Of a stretch of 64,000 nt of DNA, positions 34,011-42,081 are shown one piece after another. The notes beneath the pieces are model-generated. The model searched no databases and was not told where the DNA came from. It saw nothing but the letters and a program-made list of their open reading frames with translations. How positions within the stretch are numbered: the stretch's first letter is position 1; the number at the start of each line of letters is the position of its first letter. The DNA is from JANWVO01 sp964458495. GTDB taxonomy: Bacteria; Acidobacteriota; Terriglobia; Bryobacterales; Bryobacteraceae. Position numbers and translations under genes: made by a program. Where the stretch lies: the NCBI GenBank assembly GCA_964458495.1, contig CAYWJB010000014.1:1-64000 (forward strand). Reading direction: 5' to 3'.

Positions 34011-34763
34011 GTGCCCCCCAGGATCTTGGGTGTCATCCCCGCCCGCTTCGACTCCACCCGGTTCCCAGGCAAGGCGCTCGCCTCCATCTCCGGCAAGCCC
34101 ATGGTCCGGCACGTCTGGGAGCGTGCCTCGCAAAGCCGCCTCCTCGACGGGCTTCTCGTCGCCACCGACGACGAGCGCATCGCCGCAGCCGCGCGTGACT
34201 TCGGCGCCGAAACAGCTCTCACCAGCCCCGCCCACACTTCCGGCACGGACCGCGTGGCGGAAGCCGCCGCCGCCACAGATGCGGAAATCATCGTCAACAT
34301 CCAGGGCGACGAGCCGCTCATCGACCCGGCTGCCATCGACCTTGCCATCTCTACCCTGTTAGACGATCCCGCCTGCCGCATGGCGACACTAAAACGCCGC
34401 ATCGAACGCGCGGAGGACGTCGCCAACCCCAACGTCGTCAAGGTGGTCACCACCTTCGACGGATGGGCGCTCTACTTTTCCCGTTCCTCCATCCCGTCAA
34501 ACCGCGGCGGCTCTGCTCGCTGGTGGAAGCATATCGGCCTTTATGTCTACCGCCGCGACCTCCTGCTCGCCTACAGCGGGCTCCGCCGCGGTGAACTGGA
34601 GCAGGCCGAACAACTCGAACAGCTCCGCGCCCTGGAAAACGGCATCGGCATCCGCGTCGCCGAAACGGAGTACGACACCATCGGCGTCGACACCCCGGAA
34701 GACCTCGACGCTGTGCTGAAATTGTGGAGTTCGCGGCAGAACCAGACCGAGCAACATGGCTAA
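34011..34763 (+). CDS. kdsB: 3-deoxy-manno-octulosonate cytidylyltransferase
   Basis: 250 residues. KdsB makes CMP-KDO for lipid A core assembly. Family start VPPRILGVIPARFDSTRFPG (KdsB signature), then ATDDERIAAAARDFG, TSGTDRVAEAA, VNIQGDEPLIDP and KHIGLYVYRRDLL. The start is taken as GTG 34011 (second residue Pro, family N-terminus). There is no Shine-Dalgarno before it, and a TATGCT box ends 5 nt upstream, so a leaderless message is possible. It overlaps pyrG by 8 nt: CTP and KDO supply are joined in one unit. Confidence 0.93.
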   Translation: MPPRILGVIPARFDSTRFPGKALASISGKPMVRHVWERASQSRLLDGLLVATDDERIAAAARDFGAETALTSPAHTSGTDRVAEAAAATDAEIIVNIQGDEPLIDPAAIDLAISTLLDDPACRMATLKRRIERAEDVANPNVVKVVTTFDGWALYFSRSSIPSNRGGSARWWKHIGLYVYRRDLLLAYSGLRRGELEQAEQLEQLRALENGIGIRVAETEYDTIGVDTPEDLDAVLKLWSSRQNQTEQHG

Positions 34764-36399
34764 ATTCATCTTTGTCACCGGTGGCGTGGTCTCCTCCCTG
34801 GGAAAGGGCATCGCCGCCGCCTCCATCGGATGTCTTCTGGAATCCCGGGGCCTGAAAATCACGCTCCAGAAGTTCGATCCCTACCTCAACGTCGATCCCG
34901 GCACCATGAGCCCCTTCCAACACGGCGAGGTCTTCGTCACCGACGACGGCGCCGAAACCGACCTCGACCTCGGCCACTACGAGCGCTTCACCCACGCCCG
35001 CCTCACCCAGAACAACAACCTCACCTCCGGCCGCATCTACGAGCGCATCATCACCCGCGAACGCCGCGGCGACTACCTCGGCAAGACCGTCCAGGTCATC
35101 CCCCACGTCACCAACGAAATCAAGGCCGCCGCCTGCAAGGTGGCCGACGGCGTCGATGTCGTCATCTGCGAGATCGGCGGCACCGTCGGCGACATCGAAA
35201 GCCAGCCCTTCACCGAGGCCATCCGCCAGATGCGCCACGAGCTCGGCCGCCGCAACACTCTCTTCGTCCACGTCTCTTACGTCCCGTGGATCGCCGCCGC
35301 CCAGGAGCTCAAGACCAAGCCCACCCAGCACTCCGTCAAGGAGCTCCGCTCCATGGGCATCCAGCCCGACTTGCTCGTCTGCCGCTCCGAGCGCCCCCTG
35401 CCCGCCGACCAGCGCGACAAGATCGCCTTGTTCTGCGACGTAGACCGCAACGCCGTCATCAGCGCCTACGACGTCGACACCGTCTACCAGGTCCCCGTCA
35501 TGTTCGCCGAGCAGGGCGTCGACGCCCTCATCGTCGACGCCCTCCAGCTCTCCGCCGGCCCGCGCGACCTCTCCCAATGGCAGGCCATGCTCGACCGCAT
35601 GCGCAGCCCCCGCGACGAAGTCGAAATCGCGCTTGTCGGCAAGTACGTCGAATACGAGGACTCCTACAAGTCGCTCAAAGAAGCGCTCCTGCACGCCGGC
35701 ATTCACCACCGGCTCCGCGTCCGCATGAGCTGGATCGAGTCCGAGCCCCTCACCGATCCGCAGCACCTCGAACAGCTCGCCCGCTTCGACGCCATCCTCG
35801 TCCCCGGAGGCTTCGGCAAGCGCGGCGTCGAGGGCATGCTGGCCGCCATCCGCTTCGCCCGCCTGCGCCACGTCCCCTACTTCGGCATCTGCCTCGGCAT
35901 GCAGACCGCCGTCATCGAGTTCGCCCGCAACGTCTGCGGCCTCGCCGGCGCCGACTCCACCGAGTTCGAACCCGCCACCCCCTACCCCGTCATCTACAAG
36001 CTCCGCGACCTGCTCGGCGTCGAAGAGCTCGGCGGCACCATGCGCCTCGGCGCCTACGAGTGTCTGCTCGAGCCGGGCTCCTTCGCCCGCGGCGCCTACG
36101 GCCAGGAGGTGATCAGCGAGCGCCACCGCCACCGCTACGAGTTCAACCGCGCCTTCGAAGACCGCCTCGTCTCCGCCGGCCTCCGCATCACCGGCCGCTC
36201 CCGCGACGCCAAGTTCGTCGAGATCGTCGAACTGCCCAACCACCCCTGGTTCCTCGGCTGCCAGTTCCACCCCGAGTTCAAGTCCAAGCCCCTCGAGCCC
36301 CACCCTCTTTTCGTCGCCTTTATCGGCGCCGCCTACGAGCACCGCCAGAAGCGCCTGCTCGATGAAACCAACCCCCTGTTCGCCGATGAAACCCGTTGA
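34756..36399 (+). CDS. pyrG: CTP synthase
   Basis: 547 residues, the normal length. Amidoligase N-domain: KFIFVTGGVVSSLGKGIAA, LQKFDPYLNVDPGTMSPFQ, GEVFVTDDGAETDLDLGHYE and GGTVGDIESQPF. C-terminal glutaminase: VPYFGICLGMQTAVIEFA with the nucleophile Cys and the GCQFHPEF His/Glu. It makes CTP from UTP and glutamine, which KdsB next to it consumes. Coupled to kdsB upstream and kdsA downstream. Confidence 0.96.
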   Translation: MAKFIFVTGGVVSSLGKGIAAASIGCLLESRGLKITLQKFDPYLNVDPGTMSPFQHGEVFVTDDGAETDLDLGHYERFTHARLTQNNNLTSGRIYERIITRERRGDYLGKTVQVIPHVTNEIKAAACKVADGVDVVICEIGGTVGDIESQPFTEAIRQMRHELGRRNTLFVHVSYVPWIAAAQELKTKPTQHSVKELRSMGIQPDLLVCRSERPLPADQRDKIALFCDVDRNAVISAYDVDTVYQVPVMFAEQGVDALIVDALQLSAGPRDLSQWQAMLDRMRSPRDEVEIALVGKYVEYEDSYKSLKEALLHAGIHHRLRVRMSWIESEPLTDPQHLEQLARFDAILVPGGFGKRGVEGMLAAIRFARLRHVPYFGICLGMQTAVIEFARNVCGLAGADSTEFEPATPYPVIYKLRDLLGVEELGGTMRLGAYECLLEPGSFARGAYGQEVISERHRHRYEFNRAFEDRLVSAGLRITGRSRDAKFVEIVELPNHPWFLGCQFHPEFKSKPLEPHPLFVAFIGAAYEHRQKRLLDETNPLFADETR

Positions 36400-37213
36400 C
36401 ATCGCTCCCGGCCTCGCCCTCGGCGCCGGCTCGCTCGAGTTCATCTGCGGCCCCTGCGTCATCGAAAGCGAGGCCCACTGCCTCATGCTCGCCTCCGCCA
36501 TCCGCGAAGCGCTCGCCGGCCCGTACATCTTCAAGGCTTCTTTCGACAAGGCCAACCGCTCCAGCCTCTCCTCGTACCGGGGCCCCGGCTTGCGCGAAGG
36601 CCTCCGCATACTGGCCGAAGTGAAGCGCCGCACCGGCCTGCCTGTCCTTACCGACATCCACACCCCGGATCAGGCCGCCCCCGCCGCCGAAGTGGTTGAT
36701 GTCCTCCAGATCCCCGCATTCCTCTGCCGCCAGACCGATCTGCTCCTCGAAGCCGGCCGCACCGGCCGCGCCGTCAACATCAAAAAGGGCCAGTTTGTCG
36801 CCCCGCTCGACATGCGCCACGCCGTCGAGAAGGTCCTCTCGACCGGCAATCCGCGTGTCTTCCTCACCGAGCGCGGCGCTTCGTTCGGTTACAACAACCT
36901 CGTCGTCGATATGCGCGCCATCCCGCAGATGCACTCCCTTGGCGTGCCCGTCGTCTTCGACGCCACACACTCCGTGCAACTGCCTGGCGCGGCAGGCTCG
37001 TCGAGCGGCGGCGCCCCGGAGTTCATCGGCCCTCTCGCCTGCGCCGCCGTCGCCGCCGGCGCCGACGCCGTCTTTCTCGAAGTCCACGAAGAACCCGTGC
37101 GCGCCCTCTCCGACGGCGCCAATGCCCTTCGCCTTGACTCGCTCGCCGCCCTCGCCGCCCGCCTCCGCCGCATCCACTCCGCCCTGCACGATGCCAGCCC
37201 GCCCGGCGTCTAA
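36386..37213 (+). CDS. kdsA: 3-deoxy-8-phosphooctulonate synthase
   Basis: 275 residues. KdsA condenses PEP and arabinose 5-phosphate to KDO 8-phosphate. Family pattern: LEFICGPCVIESEAHCL, FKASFDKANRSS, GLREGLRILAEVKRRTG, LVDMRAIPQM, FDATHSVQLPG and the C-terminal DAVFLEVHE. The Cys in ICGPCVIE is the family's metal/substrate position. It overlaps pyrG by 14 nt; ATG 36386 gives the right N-terminus over the upstream in-frame ATG at 36362. Confidence 0.95.
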   Translation: MKPVDIAPGLALGAGSLEFICGPCVIESEAHCLMLASAIREALAGPYIFKASFDKANRSSLSSYRGPGLREGLRILAEVKRRTGLPVLTDIHTPDQAAPAAEVVDVLQIPAFLCRQTDLLLEAGRTGRAVNIKKGQFVAPLDMRHAVEKVLSTGNPRVFLTERGASFGYNNLVVDMRAIPQMHSLGVPVVFDATHSVQLPGAAGSSSGGAPEFIGPLACAAVAAGADAVFLEVHEEPVRALSDGANALRLDSLAALAARLRRIHSALHDASPPGV

Positions 37214-37251
37214 CATAGAGGGTAGGATTCCCCACAGGAGAAGGAACCGTC

Positions 37252-37722
37252 ATGCCTTCCGCCCATCGCCGTTCGCGCCGCGGCTTCTCGCTCATCGAGC
37301 TCCTCATCGTCATCGCCATCATCCTCGTCATCGCCGCCATCGCCGTGCCCAAACTCAACAGCGCGCGGATGCAGTCGCAGGAGATGGCCGCCATCCGCCA
37401 GATCAACACCATCCACACGGCCCAGACGATGTACATGAGCCAGTTCCAGAAGTTCGCCGAAAACCTCCAGCAACTCGGGCCCCCTGCCTCCGGCGCCCCC
37501 GGTCCAGCCGCCGCCGACCTGATCCCCGGCGACCTCGCCCTCGGCGAAAAGACCGGCTACGTCTTCACCCTCACCGGCGCCAAGGACGGCTACATCGTCA
37601 CCGCCGTGCCCAAGGTCTACAACAGCACCGGGCGCCGCACCTTCTACTCCGACCAGACCCTCGTCATCCGCGAAAACTGGGGTCCCGAACCCGCCACCGC
37701 TCAAAGCCCGGAGATCAAGTAG
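37252..37722 (+). CDS. Type IV pilin-like / pseudopilin protein
   Basis: 156 residues with a canonical prepilin peptidase site (RRGFSLIELLIVIAIILVIA: cleavage between Gly and Phe, Glu5 of the mature protein) and the N-terminal hydrophobic helix. The globular part (about 60-150) is Gly/Pro/Ala rich with ADLIPGDLALGEKTGYVFTL. It is the only pilus-like gene here. It resembles GspG/PilA-type subunits that are exported by a type II or type IV machinery. The stop (37720-37722) shares two bases with the first copy of the 104-nt repeat. Confidence 0.85.
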   Translation: MPSAHRRSRRGFSLIELLIVIAIILVIAAIAVPKLNSARMQSQEMAAIRQINTIHTAQTMYMSQFQKFAENLQQLGPPASGAPGPAAADLIPGDLALGEKTGYVFTLTGAKDGYIVTAVPKVYNSTGRRTFYSDQTLVIRENWGPEPATAQSPEIK

Positions 37723-37824
37723 CCAAAGGGGACAGCCTGATCCGGCACTCTCGCCGGATAGCCGAGGGTTACAGTCTGACCTGGCACTTTGGCTGCTGAC
37801 GCTGCGGAGGCGAACAGGATAGCG
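37721..37824 (+). repeat. Repeat A, copy 1 (starts at the pseudopilin stop codon)
   Basis: Copy 1 of a 104-nt unit starting AGCCAAAGGGGACAGCCTG; later copies read AGCCGAAGGGGACAGCCTG. The unit holds two related halves (GACAGCCTGATCCGGCACTT and TACAGTCTGACCTGGCACTT) and an ATCCGGC...GCCGGAT stem-loop, here with one loop change (CACTCTCG). It runs into the N gap. Confidence 0.9.
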
Positions 37825-37924
37825 NNNNNNNNNNNNNNNNNNNNNNNNNNNNNNNNNNNNNNNNNNNNNNNNNNNNNNNNNNNNNNNNNNNNNNNNNNNN
37901 NNNNNNNNNNNNNNNNNNNNNNNN
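37825..37924. other. Assembly gap (100 Ns)
   Basis: Exactly 100 Ns, the conventional size for a gap of unknown length. It sits where copy 1 of the B unit would be: copies of A at 37721 and 37935 are 214 nt apart, close to the 210 nt seen between 37935 and 38145. The true number of repeat units is unknown. Confidence 0.95.
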
Positions 37925-37934
37925 GATGCTGAGT

Positions 37935-38038
37935 AGCCGAAGGGGACAGCCTGATCCGGCACTTTCGCCGGATAGCCGAAGGATACAGTCTGACCTGGCA
38001 CTTTGGCTGCTGACGCTGCGGAGGCGAACAGGATAGCG
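37935..38038 (+). repeat. Repeat A, copy 2
   Basis: Nearly identical to copy 1, with the perfect stem 37954-37960/37967-37973 (loop ACTTTC). It is preceded by the junction GATGCTGAGT, which is also seen before copy 3. Confidence 0.9.
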
Positions 38039-38134
38039 CCATTCTTGCCGGGGCTGATCGGAAGGGCGCCGGCAAGTGCCGGCAAACTCATCCCTCGACG
38101 GTGCCACAGCGTTACTTGTGCTCCGCTCCGCTCC
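38039..38134 (+). repeat. Repeat B, copy 1
   Basis: The second half of the composite 210-nt unit. It contains the perfect hairpin GCCGGCA-AG-TGCCGGC and the shared text CATCCCTCGACGGTGCCAC. It follows repeat A directly. Confidence 0.85.
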
Positions 38135-38144
38135 GATGCTGAGT

Positions 38145-38241
38145 AGCCGAAGGGGACAGCCTGATCCGGCACTTTCGCCGGATAGCCGAGGGTTACAGTC
38201 TGACCTGGCACTTTGGCTGCTGGCGTTGCGGAGGCAAACAG
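38145..38241 (+). repeat. Repeat A, copy 3 (no B behind it)
   Basis: As copy 2 up to the GGAGGCAAACAG end, then a short junction to copy 4. Copies 3 and 4 are 106 nt apart, so here A is repeated without B. Confidence 0.9.
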
Positions 38242-38250
38242 AGCCGAAGG

Positions 38251-38354
38251 AGCCGAAGGGGACAGCCTGATCCGGCACTTTCGCCGGATAGCCGAGGGTT
38301 ACAGTCTGACCTGGCACTTTGGCTGCTGGCGTTGCGGAGGCAAACAGGGTAGCG
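38251..38354 (+). repeat. Repeat A, copy 4
   Basis: Same sequence as copy 3 in its first 90 nt, and followed by the second B unit. High identity between copies 3 and 4 points to a recent duplication. Confidence 0.9.
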
Positions 38355-38457
38355 CTATTCTGGCCGGGCAGATCGGAAGGGCGCCGGCAAGTGCCGGCAA
38401 ACTCATCCCCCGACGGTGCCACGGCGTTATGTGTGCTCTGGTCCGCTCCCGATGCTG
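38355..38457 (+). repeat. Repeat B, copy 2
   Basis: Matches copy 1 of B (GATCGGAAGGGCGCCGGCAA, the same GCCGGCA/TGCCGGC hairpin, GACGGTGCCAC) with scattered changes, then ends in the GATGCTGA junction. Confidence 0.85.
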
Positions 38458-38540
38458 ACGGCGGGAAAGGCGACCTGTCTGGAGCAGGACAAGCCATCCA
38501 CAAGTCCTCAGATGAACGGGGCACTTCTCGATCCCGCTGA

Positions 38541-38576
38541 CAACCGGCGAGAGTTATGCGCAAGTGCCGGATAGCA
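38541..38576 (-). repeat. Inverted, interrupted piece of repeat A
   Basis: Read on the - strand this gives ATCCGGCACTTGCGC... CTCTCGCCGG, i.e. the stem arms of repeat A split by an 11-nt insertion. Confidence 0.55.
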
Positions 38577-38602
38577 GGCTTGAGTCGGGGCAGCCGGGCA
38601 AG

Positions 38603-38624
38603 GTGCCAGATCAGGCTGTCCCCC
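38603..38624 (-). repeat. Inverted piece of repeat A
   Basis: The - strand reads GGGGACAGCCTGATCTGGCA, matching the start of repeat A, in inverted orientation at the right edge of the array. 38458-38540 and 38625-38700 show no other feature. Confidence 0.65.
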
Positions 38625-38706
38625 TCGATCTATCTCTGACTCGCAGGGGCCGGTTCTGCATCCAACAAGTGCGAAGAATTTCTTGTGAGGGTAGAATAGG
38701 AACATT

Positions 38707-38730
38707 GAACTTCCCGCCCTCGGGAAGTTC
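38707..38730 (+). promoter_or_regulatory. 10-bp hairpin in the leader of the CtaA-like gene
   Basis: A perfect stem (38707-38716 with 38721-38730, loop CCCT) lies between a TAGAAT box (38692-38697) and the ATG at 38770. It could be an attenuator or a stability element; no U-tract follows. Confidence 0.35.
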
Positions 38731-38769
38731 GCCGTCTGGGCCTCTGAACCTCCGGACCGCCGGATCATC

Positions 38770-39417
38770 ATGATATCCGCCACCGTGCACATCCTGGCGT
38801 GCCTGCTCGCCCTCGCCACCCTCGTGGCAGCGGGCGCGGGATTGCCCGCCGCAGGCAGCCTCGGCGCGCCGGGTCTCGAAATCGCCGCCGCCCTGGCCCT
38901 GCACCTGCAATTCGCCGCCCTGTCGCTGGTCTGGCTCGTCACCGCGCCCTTCTGGCGGCGCGAGCAGCCTCGCTTCCGGGACTCGGGCTGGCCGTCACTC
39001 CGCGCCATGGCCTGGCTCGCCCCCGCCGCCACGCTGGCGCAGATCGCCCTCGGCGCCGCCTACCGCTACCGCTTCTCCGGCGTCATTCCCCATGTCACCT
39101 GGGCCTTTGCCGCCTCCATTCTGCTGCTGATGTTCGGCTCCTTCGTCCTGACGCAGGCAGCCGCCGCGCCCACCCTCCAGCGCGCCGCCGCCGCTCTGGT
39201 CACTCTCGTGGGCCTTCAGGTCGTTCTCGGCGTCATGGCGCTGCTCTACCGCGTGGCGCAGATCGGCGGCGGGTGGATGGAATGGGCCTCGCGCGCGCAC
39301 ATGGCCGCCGGCGCCGCCGTATTGGGCCTAGCCGTCATCCTTTCGGCCTTCGTCCTGCGCTGCGTCGAACCGGCATCGCAGCCTGCACCGCTTGCATCGA
39401 ACGGAACAAACGCATGA
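38770..39417 (+). CDS. CtaA/COX15-like heme-pathway membrane protein
   Basis: 215 residues, about six hydrophobic segments, with His residues at positions that fit heme ligation (ALALHLQFAALSL, GVIPHVTWAFA, ASRAHMAAGAAV). Bacterial CtaA has eight helices and about 300 residues, so this is a shortened member. CtaA turns heme O into heme A for cytochrome oxidase. It overlaps ctaB by 4 nt. Whether it works as a heme A synthase is not certain given its length. Confidence 0.75.
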   Translation: MISATVHILACLLALATLVAAGAGLPAAGSLGAPGLEIAAALALHLQFAALSLVWLVTAPFWRREQPRFRDSGWPSLRAMAWLAPAATLAQIALGAAYRYRFSGVIPHVTWAFAASILLLMFGSFVLTQAAAAPTLQRAAAALVTLVGLQVVLGVMALLYRVAQIGGGWMEWASRAHMAAGAAVLGLAVILSAFVLRCVEPASQPAPLASNGTNA

Positions 39418-40271
39418 GGGGCTACATCGAGCTCACCAAGCCGCGCATCACCTGGCTCATCCTCATGAGCACGGCCATCGGCTACTACTTCGGCCATTCG
39501 GGCTCGATCCACTGGAGCCTTCTGCTGCACTGCCTGCTCGGCACCGCCCTCATCGCCAGCGGCACCGCCACCCTCAACCAGTGGTATGAACGCGACGCCG
39601 ACTCCCGCATGCGCCGCACCTCCTCGCGCCCCATCCCCTCAGGCCGTGTCGCGCCCCGCAACGCGCTGCTGTTCGGCATCGCCCTCGTCGCTACAGGCGA
39701 GGTGGAACTCGCGCTCGGCGTCAACCCCCTCACCGCCTGGCTTGGGCTGTTCACCGTCGCCTCTTACCTGCTCCTTTACACGCCCCTCAAGCAGAAGACG
39801 TGGTGGTCCACCACCGTCGGCGCCTTCCCCGGCGCCATGCCGCCCCTGCTCGGCTTCGCCGCCGCCCGCGGTGAACTCACGCCCGCCGCATGGGCGCTGT
39901 TCGCCATTCTGTTCCTCTGGCAGTTCCCGCACTTCTACTCCATCGCCTGGATGTACCGCGACGACTACGCCCGCGCCGGCATCCGCATGCTGCCCGTCGT
40001 AGAACCAGACGGCCGCTCCACCGCCCGCCACGCTCTTGCCTTCTCCCTCATCCTGATTCCCGCAAGCCTCCTGCCCGGATTCCTCTCCATGGCCGGGCAC
40101 TGGTACCTGGCCGCCGCTGTCCTGCTTGGGGCCGTTTTCCTCCGCGCCGCGGCGCGCCTTCACCGCGACCGGACCGCCCTGAACGCCCGCGGCGTGCTCA
40201 AGGCCAGCGTTCTTTATCTGCCCCTGCTCTACCTCGCCCTGCTGCTCGACAGCCGCCCCGGGCTATTCTGA
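39414..40271 (+). CDS. ctaB: Protoheme IX farnesyltransferase (heme O synthase)
   Basis: 285 residues, with nine hydrophobic segments and the UbiA/CtaB motifs: ELTKPRITWLILMSTA, NQWYERDADSRMRRTSSRP (the first Asp-rich region), YTPLKQKTWWSTTVGAFPGA and YRDDYARAGIRMLPVV (the second). It adds a farnesyl chain to heme B. The coupled CtaA-like gene upstream and Sco downstream make this a cytochrome-oxidase cofactor cluster. Confidence 0.94.
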   Translation: MRGYIELTKPRITWLILMSTAIGYYFGHSGSIHWSLLLHCLLGTALIASGTATLNQWYERDADSRMRRTSSRPIPSGRVAPRNALLFGIALVATGEVELALGVNPLTAWLGLFTVASYLLLYTPLKQKTWWSTTVGAFPGAMPPLLGFAAARGELTPAAWALFAILFLWQFPHFYSIAWMYRDDYARAGIRMLPVVEPDGRSTARHALAFSLILIPASLLPGFLSMAGHWYLAAAVLLGAVFLRAAARLHRDRTALNARGVLKASVLYLPLLYLALLLDSRPGLF

Positions 40272-40279
40272 AGACAGTC

Positions 40280-40834
40280 ATGAACCGCCGCGCCTGGCTT
40301 GCCGCCTCCAGCGGCGCTTTGCTCACAGGCTGCCTCCGCTCCGGACTCCCGGTCATCAACCACGTTCCGCCCTTTGAACTCATCGACCAGGACGGCCGCC
40401 CCTTCCGCAGCGCAGAACGCCTCAAAGACAAAATCTGGGTGGCGGATTTCTTCTTCACCACCTGCAACGGCCCTTGCCCGCGGATGTCCGCTCTGATGTT
40501 CCGCGTGCAGGAGGCCACCCTCGGCTTCCCCGAAGTCTGCCTCGTCAGCTTCACCGTCGACCCGAAAACCGACACGCCTGAGGTCCTGCGTGCATACGGC
40601 CGGCGCTTCCGCCAGGATCCCACCCGCTGGTTTCTCCTTACCGGCGACCCCGAAACCCTGCGCCGGCTCGGCGCCGAGGTCTTCTTCCTCGGCGGCATGG
40701 GGCCGCAGCACGGTACCCGCTTTGCTCTGGTCGACCGCAAAAGCCGCCTCCGCGCTTACTACGAAACCACCCAGCCTTCCTGCGTCGACGACGTCGTCGC
40801 CGACATCCGCAAGCTCAGAAGGGAACTTCTCTGA
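40280..40834 (+). CDS. SCO1/SenC family copper chaperone, lipoprotein
   Basis: 184 residues. A lipobox signal (WLAASSGALLTGC) places it on the membrane outer side of the inner membrane. The thioredoxin-like core has the copper-binding Cys pair in FTTCNGPCPRM and the downstream His in GPQHGTRFALVD, as in Sco proteins delivering copper to the CuA site. FELIDQDGRPFRS and VDPKTDTPEVLRAYGRRF are also typical. It is one nt overlapped by the DUF420 gene. Confidence 0.92.
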   Translation: MNRRAWLAASSGALLTGCLRSGLPVINHVPPFELIDQDGRPFRSAERLKDKIWVADFFFTTCNGPCPRMSALMFRVQEATLGFPEVCLVSFTVDPKTDTPEVLRAYGRRFRQDPTRWFLLTGDPETLRRLGAEVFFLGGMGPQHGTRFALVDRKSRLRAYYETTQPSCVDDVVADIRKLRRELL

Positions 40835-41247
40835 TGGACGTCCGCGACCTGCCTGCGCTGAACGCCCTCCTCAACACGGCGTCCGCCGTGCTGTTGGTCA
40901 CCGGCTACCGCCTCATCCGCCAGGGAAAACGCGAAGCGCATCGCAAAGCGATGACCGCCGCGCTTGTGGTGAGCGCCCTGTTCCTCACCAGCTATCTCAT
41001 CTACCACGCACAGGTCGGCAGCGTGCGCTTCCAGAAGACCGGATGGATCCGCCCCGTCTATTTCTCGATCCTCGTCTCCCACACCATCCTCGCCGCCTGC
41101 GTCGCCCCGATGGCGCTCGTCACCGTGTGGCGCGCATGGAAAGGGCGCTTCGAGCGCCACCGTCGACTCGCCCGCATCACCCTCCCGCTGTGGCTCTATG
41201 TCAGTGTTACCGGCGTCCTCGTCTACCTCATGCTCTACCATCTGTGA
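40834..41247 (+). CDS. DUF420 membrane protein (oxidase-assembly neighbour)
   Basis: 137 residues, four hydrophobic segments. Pattern NALLNTASAVLLVTGYRLIR, then KAMTAALVVSALFLTSYLIYH and HTILAACVAPMALVTVWRAW: the DUF420 family, which is often found with cytochrome oxidase genes. It begins inside the sco stop codon (TGATG). Cofactor transport or assembly role is inferred from context. Confidence 0.88.
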   Translation: MDVRDLPALNALLNTASAVLLVTGYRLIRQGKREAHRKAMTAALVVSALFLTSYLIYHAQVGSVRFQKTGWIRPVYFSILVSHTILAACVAPMALVTVWRAWKGRFERHRRLARITLPLWLYVSVTGVLVYLMLYHL

Positions 41248-41265
41248 CAATGAGGGCAGGCCCGC

Positions 41266-42081
41266 GTGCGGCCCTTCCTCATCATGTTTCCCAGGCTGAT
41301 CGACTTCGGCGGCTTCTTCCTTCCCACCTACGGTTTCCTTGTCGCCGCCGGCTTCCTCGCCGGCATGGGGCTCACGCTGCGGCTGGCGCGCCGCTCGGGG
41401 CTCGACGTGGACGCCGTCGCCAACCTCGCCATCTACTGCGCGCTCGCAGGGCTCGCCGGAGCCAAGCTCCTCATGTTCGTCATGGATTTTCCCTATTATT
41501 CGGAAAATCCCGGCCGGGTTTTCAGCCTCGACACGCTGCTTTCCGCCGGCGTTTACTACGGCGGCTTTCTCGCCGCCTTTCTCTTCGCCTGGTTCTACAT
41601 CCGCCGCCGCAAGCTCCCCTGGTGGCAAACGGCGGACGTCTTCGCCCCCGGCGTCGCCCTCGGCCATGCCATCGGACGCCTCGGCTGCTTTGCCGCCGGC
41701 TGCTGCTGGGGCAGCGAGTGCGCGCGTCCCTGGGCCGTCACCTTCACAAATCCCCACGCCCATGAACTGACGGGCGTGCCCTTGGGCATTCCCCTGCACC
41801 CCGCCCAACTCTATGAAGCCGCCGCCACCGCTCTGGTCGCCCTCTGGCTCTATATCCGCAGCCGCCGCCCGCACCGCGAAGGTGAAATCCTCGCCTGGTA
41901 TCTCCTGCTCTATTCCGGCGCGCGCTTCCTCATCGAGTTCTTCCGCCACCACGACCAGCCGTTTCCCATCTCCGCCATTCCGCTGACATGGACCCAGTGG
42001 ATCGCCCTCGCCCTCTGCGCCTCCGGCGCCTGGCTGCTGGCCCGCCGCCGCGCTCAGCGAAGCGAAACGGCCAATTCGTAA
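41266..42081 (+). CDS. lgt: Prolipoprotein diacylglyceryl transferase
   Basis: 271 residues. Seven or so membrane segments with family features: FFLPTYGFLVAAGFLAGMG, a YYGGFLAAFLFAWF Gly-Gly motif, the signature GRLGCFAAGCCWGSE with the catalytic Arg, and HPAQLYEAAATALV. It transfers diacylglycerol from phosphatidylglycerol to lipobox Cys residues, so it would process the Sco lipoprotein next door. The start is GTG 41266 with a GAGGGCAGG box; ATG 41284 is an alternative. Its last 28 nt overlap the phosphohexomutase on the other strand. Confidence 0.92.
   Translation: MRPFLIMFPRLIDFGGFFLPTYGFLVAAGFLAGMGLTLRLARRSGLDVDAVANLAIYCALAGLAGAKLLMFVMDFPYYSENPGRVFSLDTLLSAGVYYGGFLAAFLFAWFYIRRRKLPWWQTADVFAPGVALGHAIGRLGCFAAGCCWGSECARPWAVTFTNPHAHELTGVPLGIPLHPAQLYEAAATALVALWLYIRSRRPHREGEILAWYLLLYSGARFLIEFFRHHDQPFPISAIPLTWTQWIALALCASGAWLLARRRAQRSETANS

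Noticed and set aside
37210..38563. - strand frames encoding repeated VPGQTV/VPDQAV peptides
   Set aside because: These are translations of repeat A/B across the N gap; they change frame between copies, have no start context and no recognisable domain.
37721..38624. CRISPR array
   Set aside because: Units are 96-104 nt and adjacent, with no short repeats separated by unique spacers, and no cas genes are present.
37721..38624. Complete transposon with terminal inverted repeats
   Set aside because: Inverted pieces exist, but there is no transposase frame and no target-site duplication.
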